NCBI GenBank assembly: GCA_024752435.1
Contig: CP103034.1
Location: forward strand, 806,001-870,000
Length of the DNA stretch: 64,000 bases
Source: Allantophomopsis cytisporea
Taxonomy: Eukaryota; Ascomycota; Leotiomycetes; Phacidiales; Phacidiaceae
Reading direction: 5' to 3'
Positions within the stretch are counted from its first letter, which is position 1; every line of letters starts with the position of its first letter. Shown here piece by piece: positions 1 through 12,199 of this stretch. Under the pieces are notes generated by a model, which worked only from the letters and a program-made list of their open reading frames with translations, was not told the DNA's origin and made no database searches. A program made the translations under genes and the position numbers.

Positions 1-575
1 ATGTTCCATCCACAGTTGCTTTTTGGCGTGGATGGCATAGAAGTTTCAACCGCTGGCTTATTCGCTACATTTATGTACCAATGGGCGGCTCAAATACCAA
101 GGGTAGATGGGGAGTTGCCTCAGCGGTGCTTAATTATCTCACCGTATTTACTTTCGTCGCATTGTGGCATGACATCAAGCTCAACCTCTTGATCTGGGGT
201 TGGTTGATCGTGCTCTTCATGATGCCTGAAGTTATTGCGGGTTACTTGTTCCCTAGAAAGAGGTGGGAAAACCACCTTACAGCTTACAGGTGTCTCTGTG
301 GTGTTGGTGTAGTTGGTAACCTCATGATGATGATGATGGCCAATCTGGTCGGTTTTGCGGTTGGAGTTGATGGACTTAAAAGTATCATTCATGGCATTTT
401 CAGGGACTATTCTGGTAAGTTTCTTCGTCCGTGCTTAATATCTGAGGCACCGTCTGACAAAAGAACAGGTCTGGTATTCTTGGTCACAGCATCATCAGCG
501 CTATTTGTTGGCATTCAGGTAATGTTTGAGGTTCGGGAGGCGGAGATGCGCAAGGGTATTTTTCTTAAGTGTTAA
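1..575 (+). CDS. GUP1: GUP1-type MBOAT membrane protein, 3' part
   Basis: This is the C-terminal part of a membrane-bound O-acyltransferase of the Gup1 family, ER proteins that remodel the lipid of GPI anchors and affect glycerol uptake. The frame is open from base 3 and reads AFWRGWHRSFNRWLIRYIYVP, then a long hydrophobic stretch containing the MBOAT active-site context VALWHD, PEVIAGYLFPRKRW and NLVGFAVGVDG. It ends EMRKGIFLKC with stop at 573-575. A 54 bp intron at 415-468 (gtaagt...acag) joins RDYSG to LVFLV; because it is a multiple of three, an unspliced reading stays open. Bases 1-15 end in cacag and may be the tail of another intron. The 5' part lies outside the window. The gene is tail to tail with the next one. 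The family call is from motif recognition; the function follows from the family. Confidence 0.85.
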   Translation, partial: VPSTVAFWRGWHRSFNRWLIRYIYVPMGGSNTKGRWGVASAVLNYLTVFTFVALWHDIKLNLLIWGWLIVLFMMPEVIAGYLFPRKRWENHLTAYRCLCGVGVVGNLMMMMMANLVGFAVGVDGLKSIIHGIFRDYSGKFLRPCLISEAPSDKRTGLVFLVTASSALFVGIQVMFEVREAEMRKGIFLKC

Positions 576-1896
576 AGGTTTGGTGGCGACAATGGACGAT
601 ATACCATATTTGCAAAACATGAAAATATTGAACAATATTGAGCATATCCATCGTATTGAATGCCGCATGATGAGTATATCCATATGAGAAAAGTACACAT
701 TATGTGCAATCTGTAGTAAAAGTATAGAGGAGCTACTGATGTCGACAGCCTCTATCATCTTTGTCTCTAATATCCATGATGATGCTAGGCCTTTCTGCAA
801 GGCCATTTCCTACTGAACTAGAAGCATTTTTAGATTATGATGTATCAACATCGTCTTATAGTCCTTCTATATGTGCATAGCGGCAAATTTGACATGCGTA
901 ATCGTCACTTAAAAGTCCAAAAGCCCTTCTCTTACTCGGATGATCTCATAGACTTAATAAAGCTTCAAACCTATCGTTATCCTAGATCATTGCCAACAAA
1001 ACCTAACGAGTCTTTTAATTCCAAATATTGTTCGTGAGAGTCCAATGAGCAGTTAACATGCGGTTTATTTCAAGCTTATCTGCTGAGCTTGGAGAAAGAA
1101 CTCAAGAAGTGAAGTCATTCCGTCACGACAATTGCAATGTTGAAACGGATTGGATGACTTAGCAGAAGCTACGCCCCTGTTCACCCAGATTCAGTGTGTA
1201 CCAGAAAGAAAATTCTGGACACTTTAGAATGTATAATTCAATCGAGATGGAGATTACAGATATACTATATGCTCATTATTGGATACAGTGATGAAGTCGC
1301 AGACCTCATTAGGTTGCGGTTCTTGGTTGCAGGGTGCTCAGTTTCGGTGATATTCCATGCAGGGAAGGTATAGCTGCTTTGCTGTCTCCAGTGGACACGA
1401 GACCAGTGCAACCTAAAGTCCAAAAAACTTTGAATATTTCCATGACTTAATCACGATATAACTCATCCAACATTTGATGGATTCAGAATCCGAAAAGGGC
1501 AAATGTCTGGCAAAAATGCAAAAAATGAATCTGTCTGAGTAAATCAGAAGTTGTGTTCCAAAGATTTGATAGCGGAGTATAATGGGCATGGGCCACGGAA
1601 ATCTCTGGTAAAAGGCAAGAGGTTTATTCTGAACTAGCCTGTCCCACTCCAATAATCTCGTTGCTTATTTGAATACTTGAACACTCTATTCGCCCCACGC
1701 TGCTACAGACCTCACTTCTTCTGATGACATATCACTAGGTCCTTTATATGAAATTTACAATTACATCACATTTGACAATCCCATCACAACGCAAAAATAT
1801 TAGAGCCGCATGGTATTCTGCTCCGCAAGCACGCTATTATCTAAAACGCACAGCAGTTACTCCCTGCGATTATTGAGATCTATTATGCAACTCTAA
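576..1896. other. Convergent 3' spacer, no gene seen
   Basis: AT-rich spacer between two convergent genes. It should hold both 3' UTRs. Short ORFs occur on both strands but none shows a family motif or a credible splice partner. The 19-base word at 1076-1094 recurs exactly at 19417-19435. Confidence 0.6.
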
Positions 1897-4800
1897 TCAA
1901 CAGACATCCCGCAACAAATGCTTCAGTAGAACGAAAGTATGCCAGACCAAATCCTCGCCCTCCATAACAGCTCCAGCGATCTCTCGGAATCGAACATCAA
2001 ACGCTTCTCTATATCTCTCATCCTGCCGCTCTCGCGCCTCGTTAATCAAAGACTGGAACTTAGTAAGTCCAGAATCTACACATCTGGCCAAAATGTCACC
2101 ATCAACATGCATCAAAGTCTTCGGTCTAGAACCAGAATCAGCAAACGTGTGAATGTACTAACAAGAGGGTGAAAACGTACTTCATGTAAGGCTCCACATC
2201 CAGTGGACCCTGCTCTTTGACACGCTCGACTCGATCGTACGTGAATGGACAAACGCTCTTAGATCCCTCCATGCAATTCTGCACGAACCTTAACAAACGC
2301 CAGTATTCTTCTCTCAGAATAGTGAATTGGAACATGCTTCCATCGATTCCCATGCCGAGAATATCGCTTCCGAGAAGATTGGGCGCTTTGATACCCTTCA
2401 CTGTGTCTGTCAAAGCTCGCTGTGAATCGCCACGTGGGCGTGTCCTTCCTGTGCGAAGACGCATGATTGAAGCAGGAAGTTCGGCTTCAAAGAGAGTGGC
2501 AGCACCAGCTGTATGAGTGGAGGAAGTGTGCCAGATGCCAGTGACTGACGAATCTTTGTCGGTTACCAGAACTATACTGTCTTCGAACGGAAGAAAGTGC
2601 TGTGCCTGTCGAGCTACCTGGTCGCTAAACGCCGGGGACATCGCGATGCTTTCATGTGCATTCGGATCTATCTTGAACGCGATGAGGCTATGATGAGCTG
2701 TGCTTATCATGAGCATCTTATCCTTGAAATACATGGCCATAGCCATGGAAGGTAATTCGTATTCCGCTCTCTTTACGAAGTGTTTTTCTTGGAGGTCCAG
2801 AGTCTCCCAGCGGAGAGTTAGACCTTCACAATAGTAAATCGAGTCTTTGGAGGTTGTTATTGCGGAAATAGCCGCCTTCTTCTTCATCCTGTATCTGGTA
2901 TGATAGCGAATTTTAGGAATCGGAGATTCGCCGATTTGTATTCTGGCAGTTTCAACAACAAGGATCTTTCCCATTTTGGTAGTGACAAGAATCCATTTCC
3001 AGGTTTTGCCTTCTTTAGTAAATGTCCATTCCAATAGACCCATAATCTTATCACCAGTTTTTCCAAGTCCCGTGATTGTTTCTATGGGATTTCCTTCTTT
3101 GTCTGTTGGAAAAGAAAGGTCGATTCCTGTATCCGGGTCAACAAACAACAGGGTGGGCGAGTCACCAATGGTGACAGCTGAAACTATGACACCTAGGTGA
3201 TGAGAGTACATGAGTCTTGTTGCAGAGCCTCCTACGGGTATATGTCGAGGGATGGCCTTAGCATTGATATCTAGTTGAGCCATCAACAGACGGGTGCCAC
3301 TTGTGAGGAGAAGGTTTCCATCATCAAGATAACCGGGATGGTCAAGGTTAGTTACAGACGTTATAGGTGATTGCTGCACAGAAGCCTTTGAAAGTTAGCA
3401 TCCGTCAACTAGAAAGCAATGGTGGTAAATCTTACATTAGCCGCATCAGTGTGCCAAATTTGGTGGATTACTAATGAAAAAGGTTCATCAGGCCCAGCAG
3501 CTGTGTCTACACGAGCTTGAAAGATTTTGTCATCGCAGCACAAAGCAACTTTGTTGTTTGAGAATTTCGTGATGATAACAGGTGTAACGCCGACCTGATG
3601 AGAATCTCTTTGAACAGGCACGACGCCAAGACTCGTTGATTTCACTTGGCTCTGAGCCTGTGTAATTGCGTACTTGTCCGATACATATCTCTCTGGGTGA
3701 TTTTGGTTTCCTATTAAGGATAACGTTACTAGTGTACCATTCCTCAGTCCACATAGAACGACTTGGTTGGTTGAACTTTCGTCAAGAACAGCTACACTAG
3801 CTATGACTGTAGACAAATCTTGAGCTGTATGGCTGTCAGAACGAACGAACATTGCTGGAATTGGTGACATGATCCACTTACATTGATGGGAGCTATCCAT
3901 ATGATAGACAATCGCTTTCGTTAATATCTCCTCATTCAGATGTGCTTCGTAGTTTGTTTTGTCGTTCATAATTTGCTCGAAGTCCGAAACTGCAATCTTC
4001 CTGCTGAAATCCAGGATGCTGAGCACATCGCCAGATGCGAAGAGTCCACACAGCTTGCCATTCAAGCTACCCATAGCGATACTTGTAGGCGGCTGCGAAA
4101 TTTGGATTGTTCCGCGTCCAATCATAGCTAAGCCAACCATCTCATAGAGACGGAGGGATATAATTCCACTATCATCGGTAACAATCAAGATGAATGGGTC
4201 GTGTAGGGCAGCTAATATATTGGTGCCTTTACTCCACACTGAGAGTTCGACTGGGGTTTTATAGCTGTTACTGTTAATCATATCAGTCCGTATAGATATG
4301 AAAAGTCTATTAAAGGCACTTACATTGCACTTCGACGAACAGCAACAATTGAGTGCTCAGTAATTTGTACTACTGTCTCGATGAACATACCAGCGGCAAG
4401 GGTTCTGCTTTTCAGATCGAAGCCTGTCTCGGCATCATTAATGTCTGTAATTTCTGTGGCATCGCCAGTGAGAAACAGAAGTGCTGACTGATCAGCTGTA
4501 GAGGCCAAGATGAAAGTTCCGGACGGTCTTCTTAAGTATCGGTGTCCATTATGAGACTCGCTGTGTTCTGAGATAGGGAAAGCCCAAGTGCGATTTATGT
4601 GATCGGGAAAGGGGATATCCAAGCCAAGATGAGCTTCGAGCCCATATCTCATTTCTGAAATTGCACCCTTTCTACCTTGGCCAGTGCCTGCAAATACCCT
4701 GTCCGGAACATGCTTTTGTAAGGTCTGGCGGCCATTTGTAATAGCTTTTTCCGCGTAATTTGGATCTTGGCTTGCAGCAGTTGTGACAAAATCGATAGTT

Positions 4801-6637
4801 GGAGACCAGTTAGCCACTGGCTCTATTAGTACTGCTGGAGCTCTGGCTTGAATCTGTGTCTATTAGCACATGTTTATCATTTGGTGATGAGCTAGTTACC
4901 AAGTAAAGTCCACCTTCGCATGTTTCCCCACCAGCAATCAAGAGATCTCCCATCTTTTTGGGATGGATATCGGCACTATCCATATGATGCTCTAGGCATG
5001 CAAAAGCATTGCCAACATTGCAATCCAAGTTTCCCACATTCATGTTTCCACTAACACCATCCTCATCAATCTCCAAAAACCTGATTACGCCATCTTCTCG
5101 AACTAGGTAGATATGGTCCTTGTCATGGATGGATTGATTCCACCGAGGCGCCCGATACCAAGAAGCCCATAGAGGATAGTAGAGGCCATGATGTAATTCT
5201 GAGGGAGGGTCAATGCTGACTTCGCAAAGCACTGGAGTAGGTGATCCTGTAAGTATGTCTGTGTACCAGGTGATTGACTCCTCCGAGATGAGTAGAAAAG
5301 AGGATTTGACTTTGAGTGGAATAAGGAGTTGTGGCATTCGGTTTGCTTCAACGAGAGGATGTCCCCTTTTTCCATATGGCTGAATCTTCTTGAGGTCTTT
5401 CGTCGCATCCCAGTCGTAGAGAAGCATCCTTGTTTGGCCATCTTTGATGATTAGCAGAAGTAGAATCACGTGATCGACATCACTTGAACTAGGGTGTAAG
5501 AATTCCATCTTGTGAATAACCCCGTTCACACGGAAATATCGTTCAGCTTCAATGGGGCGAAAATTGCCTTCTTCAAAATGCTGATTCAAGTTATCCATAG
5601 TACGAAGTCGGTACAGGGCGAAGATTCCCTCAAAGCATGCAACAGCCATGAAGCGGGAGGTAGGGTCGACAACTAAATGTCTACCTGGCTGTTCAATCAT
5701 CATGGACCTGGCAACAGTATGTCGGGAACTGATGAATTCGACGTTGCCGTTGGGGCCGTGCCTTGCAAAAAGGATGATGATATCACCTGACTCTAGAACT
5801 AATGCAATGAATTGACGTGGAATTTTAGGCTTGGGTGATGATGGCACAGAGGACTCTGCCAGGTCGGGCATATCAATATCGGTACTACCATTGACTCCTT
5901 GACCAGGGAAGATCTCGTCTAGTGTTGCCTCTGACTTCTTCGCAAAGCTCCCCATAGAGACTGTTGGAGGGCCAATGACAGCAGCATTTCTGATTCTAGA
6001 TCCAAAATCCGTCTTGGTAGCTACATCATGAAGATGGTTGTCAGCCTGAAGCTGGCGAATCTGTACAATAGTGTCCTATACTAATCAGCATGTAACTTAC
6101 ACACACACATCAGAGCCATCAATAAGGGGTTCAAGATCATATTTTGCCGATTTATATAGTATCTTGTACAGCATACCAAGCTGATTTAAGTAGTACAGGC
6201 TGAAACAGATGCAAGCAGATGTTTGGTTTATGTTTGCTTTGCTTCTTCAAATGTCGTAAATCTTGCCTCAACCAAAGACGAATGTGATCATTGCCCACCA
6301 GCACATGTATGCAGGAAGAAAAGTAGCAGAGAATATGTAGTGAGAAGAAACGAAACGGAGAGAAAATAAAACGAAGAAATCTGTTCCTACATACCCCAAT
6401 GAACACAATATCATTCTTCCCCTCATCTCTTACTCTGGCAGGTAAGATCCAGTGTACCACTGGACTGTTGACAAGAGTCTTAGTGAGGAGTCCATACACA
6501 GGCGGCTCCCCTAAGTCCAGGTTCAGGTTTTCTTTGGGCTGTTGGTCTTCTTGCCATGATCGGAGAATGGCATCAGCATCAACAGTCCTAGTCGTCCAAA
6601 TGCCGTCAACGAAAGTGTTCGTCTGAAAAACCGACAT
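1897..6637 (-). CDS. DDB1/CPSF-A-like beta-propeller protein (MMS1_N type)
   Basis: A 1401-residue protein built from six exons: 6395-6637, 4900-6075, 4324-4853, 3436-4270, 2181-3373 and 1897-2125. Every junction is GT-AG and the summed length (4206) is divisible by three. Fungal proteins of this kind carry an MMS1_N/CPSF_A fold like DDB1, Rse1 and CPSF160, which are multi-propeller scaffolds in DNA repair ubiquitin ligases or RNA processing. Visible traits are the conserved start leading to VFIG-DTIVQIRQL across intron 1, many beta-propeller-like hydrophobic repeats with no enzyme motif, EPVANWSPTIDF in mid-protein, and a CPSF-A-style C-terminal segment ending PKTLMHVDGDILARCVDSG. Intron 1 is 319 bp, long for this window; the others are 46-62 bp. 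It is more divergent than canonical DDB1, so I give no symbol. The fold is well supported; the pathway is not established. Confidence 0.75.
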
Positions 6638-9428
6638 TGCTGCTCATCAGTGCCTAGGCCAAGTACTTAGTTGTCTTCCCGGCAGGACAGATGAGATATA
6701 AAATCTAGCGGCAAGAAGTCTCTCGAGAGGCGCAAACACGTGCGGCACGTGCCTATCACTAATGTTGAACCCAAGCGTTGTCGTTCGGATTGTGGACAAA
6801 TCTATCACGGAAATGACTGAATTTATAGAATGAAACGTCACCGGTGCCCTAGATAGGTAAGTTATTGAGGCTGACTGGTTCTTCCACCCCACGCCCTATC
6901 GTAACTGTGAGCTATGCGAGCATGCGTTCGTAAGAGCGATCGGCTTATTCGTAAGAAAAAGATATGACAACTATTCTGGTGTCTAGGATATGACCCATCA
7001 CATTTGGTGTTACGGGAAGTTGCCTCAGAGACTGTGGGGTCCAACTATTGGATGAGGGGGTCTGTCGTCGCTGACCACTCGCACCCTTCACCGCAACTTA
7101 CTGGGATGGTAGTAGTGATGGAGGAGGACGAAGGGGATGGTCGTCAATTGTAAGGAGTCTTGGGTAGCTGTGTAGGGTTGGGCGTGTGTAAGGAGGTTTG
7201 TGTGTGAGTTTGCACTGGGGGTGTGGCCTTTGCCCTCTGCAGTGCCGCCGTGGTGGACTCAATATACCGGTCTAGAGTACTGGAGTAGTGTGGCAGTCTG
7301 GACAGGTACGCTGGTGCAAGATTTTGCCTTGGGGGAGGGGGGGTGTGAGGGTGGTAACCTGATGGAAGGAGGCCTCGAGGAGTGAGCGAGTGAGATAGAG
7401 AGAGAGAGATGTTGGCTTGCCAAATACTCACTCAACGGGCGAGCAAGCCTGAAGTAGATTTTCTTACCAAGCAACAAATAACGAATGAACAACAAATTTG
7501 AGCGGCAAACTGGAACTGACAATTGAGAGCCGACAGATAAGTTTGACAGGTAAGTTTGACAGATAAAGTGACAAGATGACAGCGAATAATGATGTAGATA
7601 AATATATTTGAACAAGTCAGAAAAAAAGGAAAAAAAAAAGTATAGCAGAAAGAGGTCTGTCAAGTCAAGACTGGTTCTGTCACGTACGTCTCGTCCTCTT
7701 TCGTCACCACGAACGGTTCGTGTCATACCACAACCACTTGTCTGCTGGGCTTCTTCTCACTGTTGCGCCACTTGGCTACAGTCCAGGTTTCTTTTGCAGG
7801 CATTTTTCTCTTGTTGCCTTGTGTCCTGCGTCTATCTCACTCAATATAATACAAGTAGAGACGGCAAGGTTTTGGTGGTATGTACGGAATACGTACTCCG
7901 TATGGTAAACACGCTGGGCAAATGTGCTGTAGGCACGGTAAGATGGACACGGAATGCGAGGTATGGCCCCATGCAAAAAGCGATGCACAAGATGCACAAG
8001 ATGCAGCAGATACAACGGATGCTGGTCAACTTTGTGACCCCTCAAAGCCCTTTACGGAACTGTCTCTCGCTTTCAATCGGCCCTTGATAGGAAATAGATA
8101 GTCGCCAATCAGATGCTGGTCATCTTTTCGTGATCTGGACGTTGTGGTTTGTCGGAATGTTTTTTTTATTTATTGTTTTTTTTTATTGTTTTGTTTTGGT
8201 GGCGGCTGGAAATAATATACGGAAAGATTTCATGCTCAGGCTTGGGCTCAGCGATGTAGGCTTACTCGCATGCTCATGCTTAAGCTCGGGCTCAGGCTTA
8301 GACTCGGGCTTAGACTCTACGACGTGGTTCCTTTATTGTGTAAGTATGGAAATGATTAATGACTGAGTGAATGGCTGTACGTAGTACAACGCACGTATGT
8401 ATGTAGGCGGTTGCGTGTATGTGTACTGCGTATGTGTACGGGAGTCTTGTGTCTGTGTCTGTGTATGTATGTATGTATGTATATGAATGTATGTGTATTG
8501 GTATCCGCACGGGAAGTATGAGTATGTATGTAGATATGTGTACTATATGTATGTATCGTATGGATGTATGTATGAATGTATGAATGTATGAATGTATATT
8601 ATTGTCGTCTGTGCCAGTGCTTGTGCTTTCCATCGTGTCTCAGAGTTTCTTCTGTTAATATCTTACGCTTATCCTCCGCAGTGTGCTCTCCACATTCAAA
8701 GGTCATGGCATCTGCTTGATGCGTGCTGCTGCTGCTGCTGCTCTCACTCGTTTTCTATCGCGTGGATGCGTGGATGCGTGGTTCCTTATCGATAGCGGAA
8801 AGCTTAATCCTCATCCGTGAACGGGCACAGGCACTGGCACTGTATAATCCCCCTCCCCCAGTCATCTATCCCAGATAGCTAAGGCAGAGAGCGCCAGACC
8901 CGTAGAGCCGTACCGTACTTTTGTTTACTAAATCCTAGATACGGGTCATCCAACCAATATATCTCTAAACTTCTAAAGATAGTTAGAACTCTGATTATTC
9001 GACCATGACCAGCTGAGGGGGAAAAGCATAATCTCTCAAAAAACTGTTCGGCGACGTGATTCTCCCCACCTTGAAAACTCTGTCTGAAGAAACCAAGAAT
9101 ACAATCCACGTCGCGAATCTCTCTGGGAAAGCATAGCAGCCTATCCTTTCCATTGCTGATCACATGGGGTGTGGCACACAAACCATTAACATCGCCGATT
9201 CTGCAATACCACCTTCTAACTTTTTGCTTTACGATATTGGGGCTGGACAACGAACCCAAGGATCGAGTCTGGGATAGCTGCTGCATCTCACCGTTTACGG
9301 GGTCGGTTCGAATCTTCCTTGTCAGCCTCTCCTGTGGATAATAGGTGGAAGACAGCAAGGGATTCAGCTTTTCCCTGCTCAATTCTCGACTCGACCCGTA
9401 CGACCATCAATAGCGGAGACGCGAGAAT
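6638..9428. other. Divergent spacer with low-complexity DNA
   Basis: A 2.8 kb spacer between two divergent genes. It holds pyrimidine-rich runs on the minus strand (about 7390-7410 and 7610-7640), imperfect GATGCACAA repeats near 7980, a CTCAGGCTTGGGCTC-like repeat at 8240-8320, and tetranucleotide repeats at 8395-8600. The region may hold long leaders of the flanking genes. ORFs on either strand lack a usable ATG, known motifs or good splice partners. Confidence 0.55.
8395..8600. repeat. Imperfect (GTAT)n tetranucleotide tract
   Basis: About 200 bp dominated by GTAT/GAAT units, with the longest pure runs near 8463-8482 and 8560-8600. The interruptions are single-base variants, as expected for an ageing microsatellite. 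Confidence 0.85.
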
Positions 9429-10763
9429 ATGGACGAGAAACTGCATTTCGAAGAGCAGAGGAGGAGCTCTGTCGGATCGCTGAATATCCCTCCTCCTTCT
9501 CCTTCTCCTTCTCCACCACCTCAACTAGCGCTCCACAGAGAAAAGAAGGAAAGAATACGAGAGGCATGCAAATGGAAAGATGCACAGCTGTTGAGGGAGC
9601 TGGCGACTTCCGAAGGAGGATTGGTGACCGATGATATACGATGCATAGCATGTACGTATCCCACAACATCATAAGCAGCCCAGCTAACCTTTCTACTCGT
9701 AGGGCCAATTCTATTGGGCTACAAATATCCCACTGACGATGATAATGATACGAAACAAACATACAATACGAAGGAAGAGGACTACAGTAGCTGGAAAGAA
9801 CTGCCAAAGCACCGAGATGAAGACCAAGTTGCCCTCGATGTCAACCGTTCCTTTATATATTATCCCAAAAACCAAACGCAGCAGGAAATTGATCAACGAA
9901 AGGAAGAACTGTCCCTTCTGATCACTCAAGTGCTGCGCCAATACCCATATCTTTGCTATTTCCAAGGCTATCATGATATTTCTCAAGTCTTACTACTCGT
10001 CTTGGGCTTTGCGCCATCCGCAAAGGCTCTGGCACATCTCTCAGCCCTCAGAATACGAGACTTCATGCTCCCAACTCTCGCTCCCGCGCTGTCTCAACTA
10101 CGATTAATTCCATCCATACTGAACGCTGTGAATCCCGCGCTGTGCGCGCATCTCTCCCAAACACAGCCCTTCTTCGCGCTTAGCGGTACACTCACAATGT
10201 ACGCTCACGATATCCAGGAATATGGTGATATAGCACGGCTCTTTGACGTCCTACTGGCGCGTGAGGCTGTCTTTTCCGTATACATGTTTGCGCAAATCGT
10301 GCTTCACCGCACTCGAGAGCTTTTCGAGACACCGGCCGATGAGCCGGAAATGCTACACTCGATCTTGTCAAAGCTACCGAAGCCGCTTAATCTAGAAGCA
10401 ATCATCAGTGATACAGTGGAGCTGTTCGAGGCTCATCCGCCGGAGAGCTTACGGGGATGGAGGAGTATATCGGCGAACAGTGTTCTGAAGACTGCGCGAT
10501 GGCAGGATCAGATGTTGAAACAGGACATCGAAAATGATGGCAGAATATACTTTGAAAAGCAAGTGCGAGAATTAGAATGGGCAGAGAGAAGAGACAGGGT
10601 TAGGGGTATAATGTGGAAGTATAGAAGACCTGCAGCCGCGACGGGTATGGCCATCCTCATTGGCCTACTTTCTATCTACCTACGGAAAAGCGGTGTATCA
10701 TCCGGCTTATTCTTTGCATTGCAGAGAAAATGGGAGATTTTCTCCTCGACATTCTTGACATAA
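9429..10763 (+). CDS. TBC-domain Rab GTPase-activating protein, Gyp8/TBC1D20 type
   Basis: A 427-residue protein from exons 9429-9651 and 9703-10763, joined by a 51 bp intron that restores CIA-WPILLGYKYP. TBC proteins speed GTP hydrolysis on Rab GTPases with an arginine and a glutamine finger. Here the arginine-finger motif is VALDVNRSF and the glutamine-finger motif YFQGYHD. The N-terminus has a proline-serine stretch (about residues 20-33) before the domain. A single hydrophobic segment near the C-terminus (AILIGLLSIYL) would anchor it in a membrane. TBC core plus C-terminal anchor is the layout of yeast Gyp8 and human TBC1D20, which act on Rab1/Ypt1 at the ER. The start is the first ATG in the frame. 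The domain call is strong; the Rab partner is inferred from the family. Confidence 0.88.
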
Positions 10764-12199
10764 AGGGGAAAGAAAACAGATGAAAAGCGGCTTCGCGCCT
10801 TGAAAAAAAAAAAAACAAGGAAATCGCGATGTTTGATATCCATGTATAACACTAGATAAAGACGTGCATTCAAGTGCGGAATTGTGTTATCAGAGTAAGA
10901 GAAGAGGAAAACCTTATAATCTACCACCGTCACACAATTCTCCGCCAACTGCCTCTTTTCCAATAGCTTTTGCCCATCGCCGTCTGTACAGCTCTCCTCC
11001 TAGACAGTCACTTCACCCTCAGTTCGTCATGCTTGTCGATAGCCCATAGCTACCACAAAGAGAACAAGAGAGATATATAGAGATTCAAGATCGTTTATAG
11101 AGGCTCGTTTGAGCAAGCTGTAATCTAAGTTGAACGACCACCCTAATGAAATGTATAGGCGCTACAGGCCCCAAGATTCTTACCGCGATCAAAGATAGAG
11201 TCGACGGTGTTTTTTAGGCGGATTTGTGCGTGACATCCGTAATTCAGAGGAAATGCCCAGTTTGATGTCGGCAAATTCATAGTTGAGGCCTAAAACTTCA
11301 TAGACCGTTGCCAAGGTTGCCGAGGATGCCATCAGAGTACGGAATATAGAGACCTTTTATACTTGCATAATTGCTATTCACAGTGTATAGGCGGAGGGAA
11401 CAAAGAGTGTTCCCAATATCAAAGGATTCATAAATTCGGGAGCATGGGGTCATAAGGTACCATTTGCCGTAAAAGGATTACGAAAGCTTCAGAGCTTAGA
11501 GGTCAACTCAAGTGTAATGCTTCAGCCTTTGGGGGACGGTTGAGTGAGGTTCGGTGACTTCTCGATGCCGTGATTGGCCTACACTAGCAGTAGACGGAGG
11601 AATAGGCCCCAGATCACCGATCTCTCATGGATGCTTATCAAATCCATATTTCAAGTCCCAAGACTGGGATTTGAGATCATGCTCTTTTGCTGATGGAATC
11701 ATGCCAAATCACACCATTGTACTGCAAACAGTATGTAAAACCTGCAAGCTACCCACGCCTCCGCAATGGCAGCCAGGCAATAAGCACACGCCGGCCTTCC
11801 CCAGAGCTGCAGAGTTAGCTCGCAGATGGATGAAGGGTCCGACGCTTTGCACATCTCGAACAAATGCTACTTACCGTGCGATCAGGAAATATTGTTTCAT
11901 CGCACGTCCCCTTCAACGGAAGATACTATATAACCAGCCATCTGCTGCAGGTATGTGAAGTCTTGCTTTTCTCTTTGGTTGTCGTCAAGCAGTTCCTGCA
12001 TAATTCTCCTATCTGCTGTGAAGCATAAGTTACCGTTTAAAGTTGCACTACGCCAGCTCTCTGCTCTTTGTCCTACTTCCTACCACACAAAGACTCAACT
12101 ACTCACGTTTGATCGTCCCGTCCTCAACATCCGAAGTCAATTGCATATCGTACTCGAACACAGCATCAACTCATTCACCCGTCCAACTGATCTCGCATC
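10764..12199. other. Spacer and promoter of the AIF-like gene
   Basis: A 1.4 kb spacer between two plus-strand genes. It contains an A run at 10805-10816 just after the TBC gene, and a TATA element at 11927. A 134-residue ORF at 11554-11958 has no recognisable domain and overlaps the TATA element, so I do not call it a gene. Confidence 0.55.
11927..11933 (+). promoter_or_regulatory. TATA box, AIF-like gene
   Basis: TATATAA about 265 bp upstream of the ATG at 12200. The long distance implies a leader of roughly 230 bases. Confidence 0.4.

Noticed and set aside
7144..7431. Minus-strand frame with coding-like text (LSRLPHYSSTLDRYIESTTA)
   Set aside because: No ATG in the frame, upstream DNA is CT-rich leader-like, and no splice partner restores a start. 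It may be leader DNA of the DDB1-like gene.
9300..9320. GGTTCGAATC, a tRNA T-loop-like word
   Set aside because: The flanks do not pair into a T stem and no acceptor or anticodon arm is found.
8879..9382. 167-residue minus-strand ORF
   Set aside because: No domain, composition not convincing, and it sits in the promoter of the TBC gene.
11554..11958. 134-residue plus-strand ORF
   Set aside because: Overlaps the TATA element of the next gene and has no recognisable motif.
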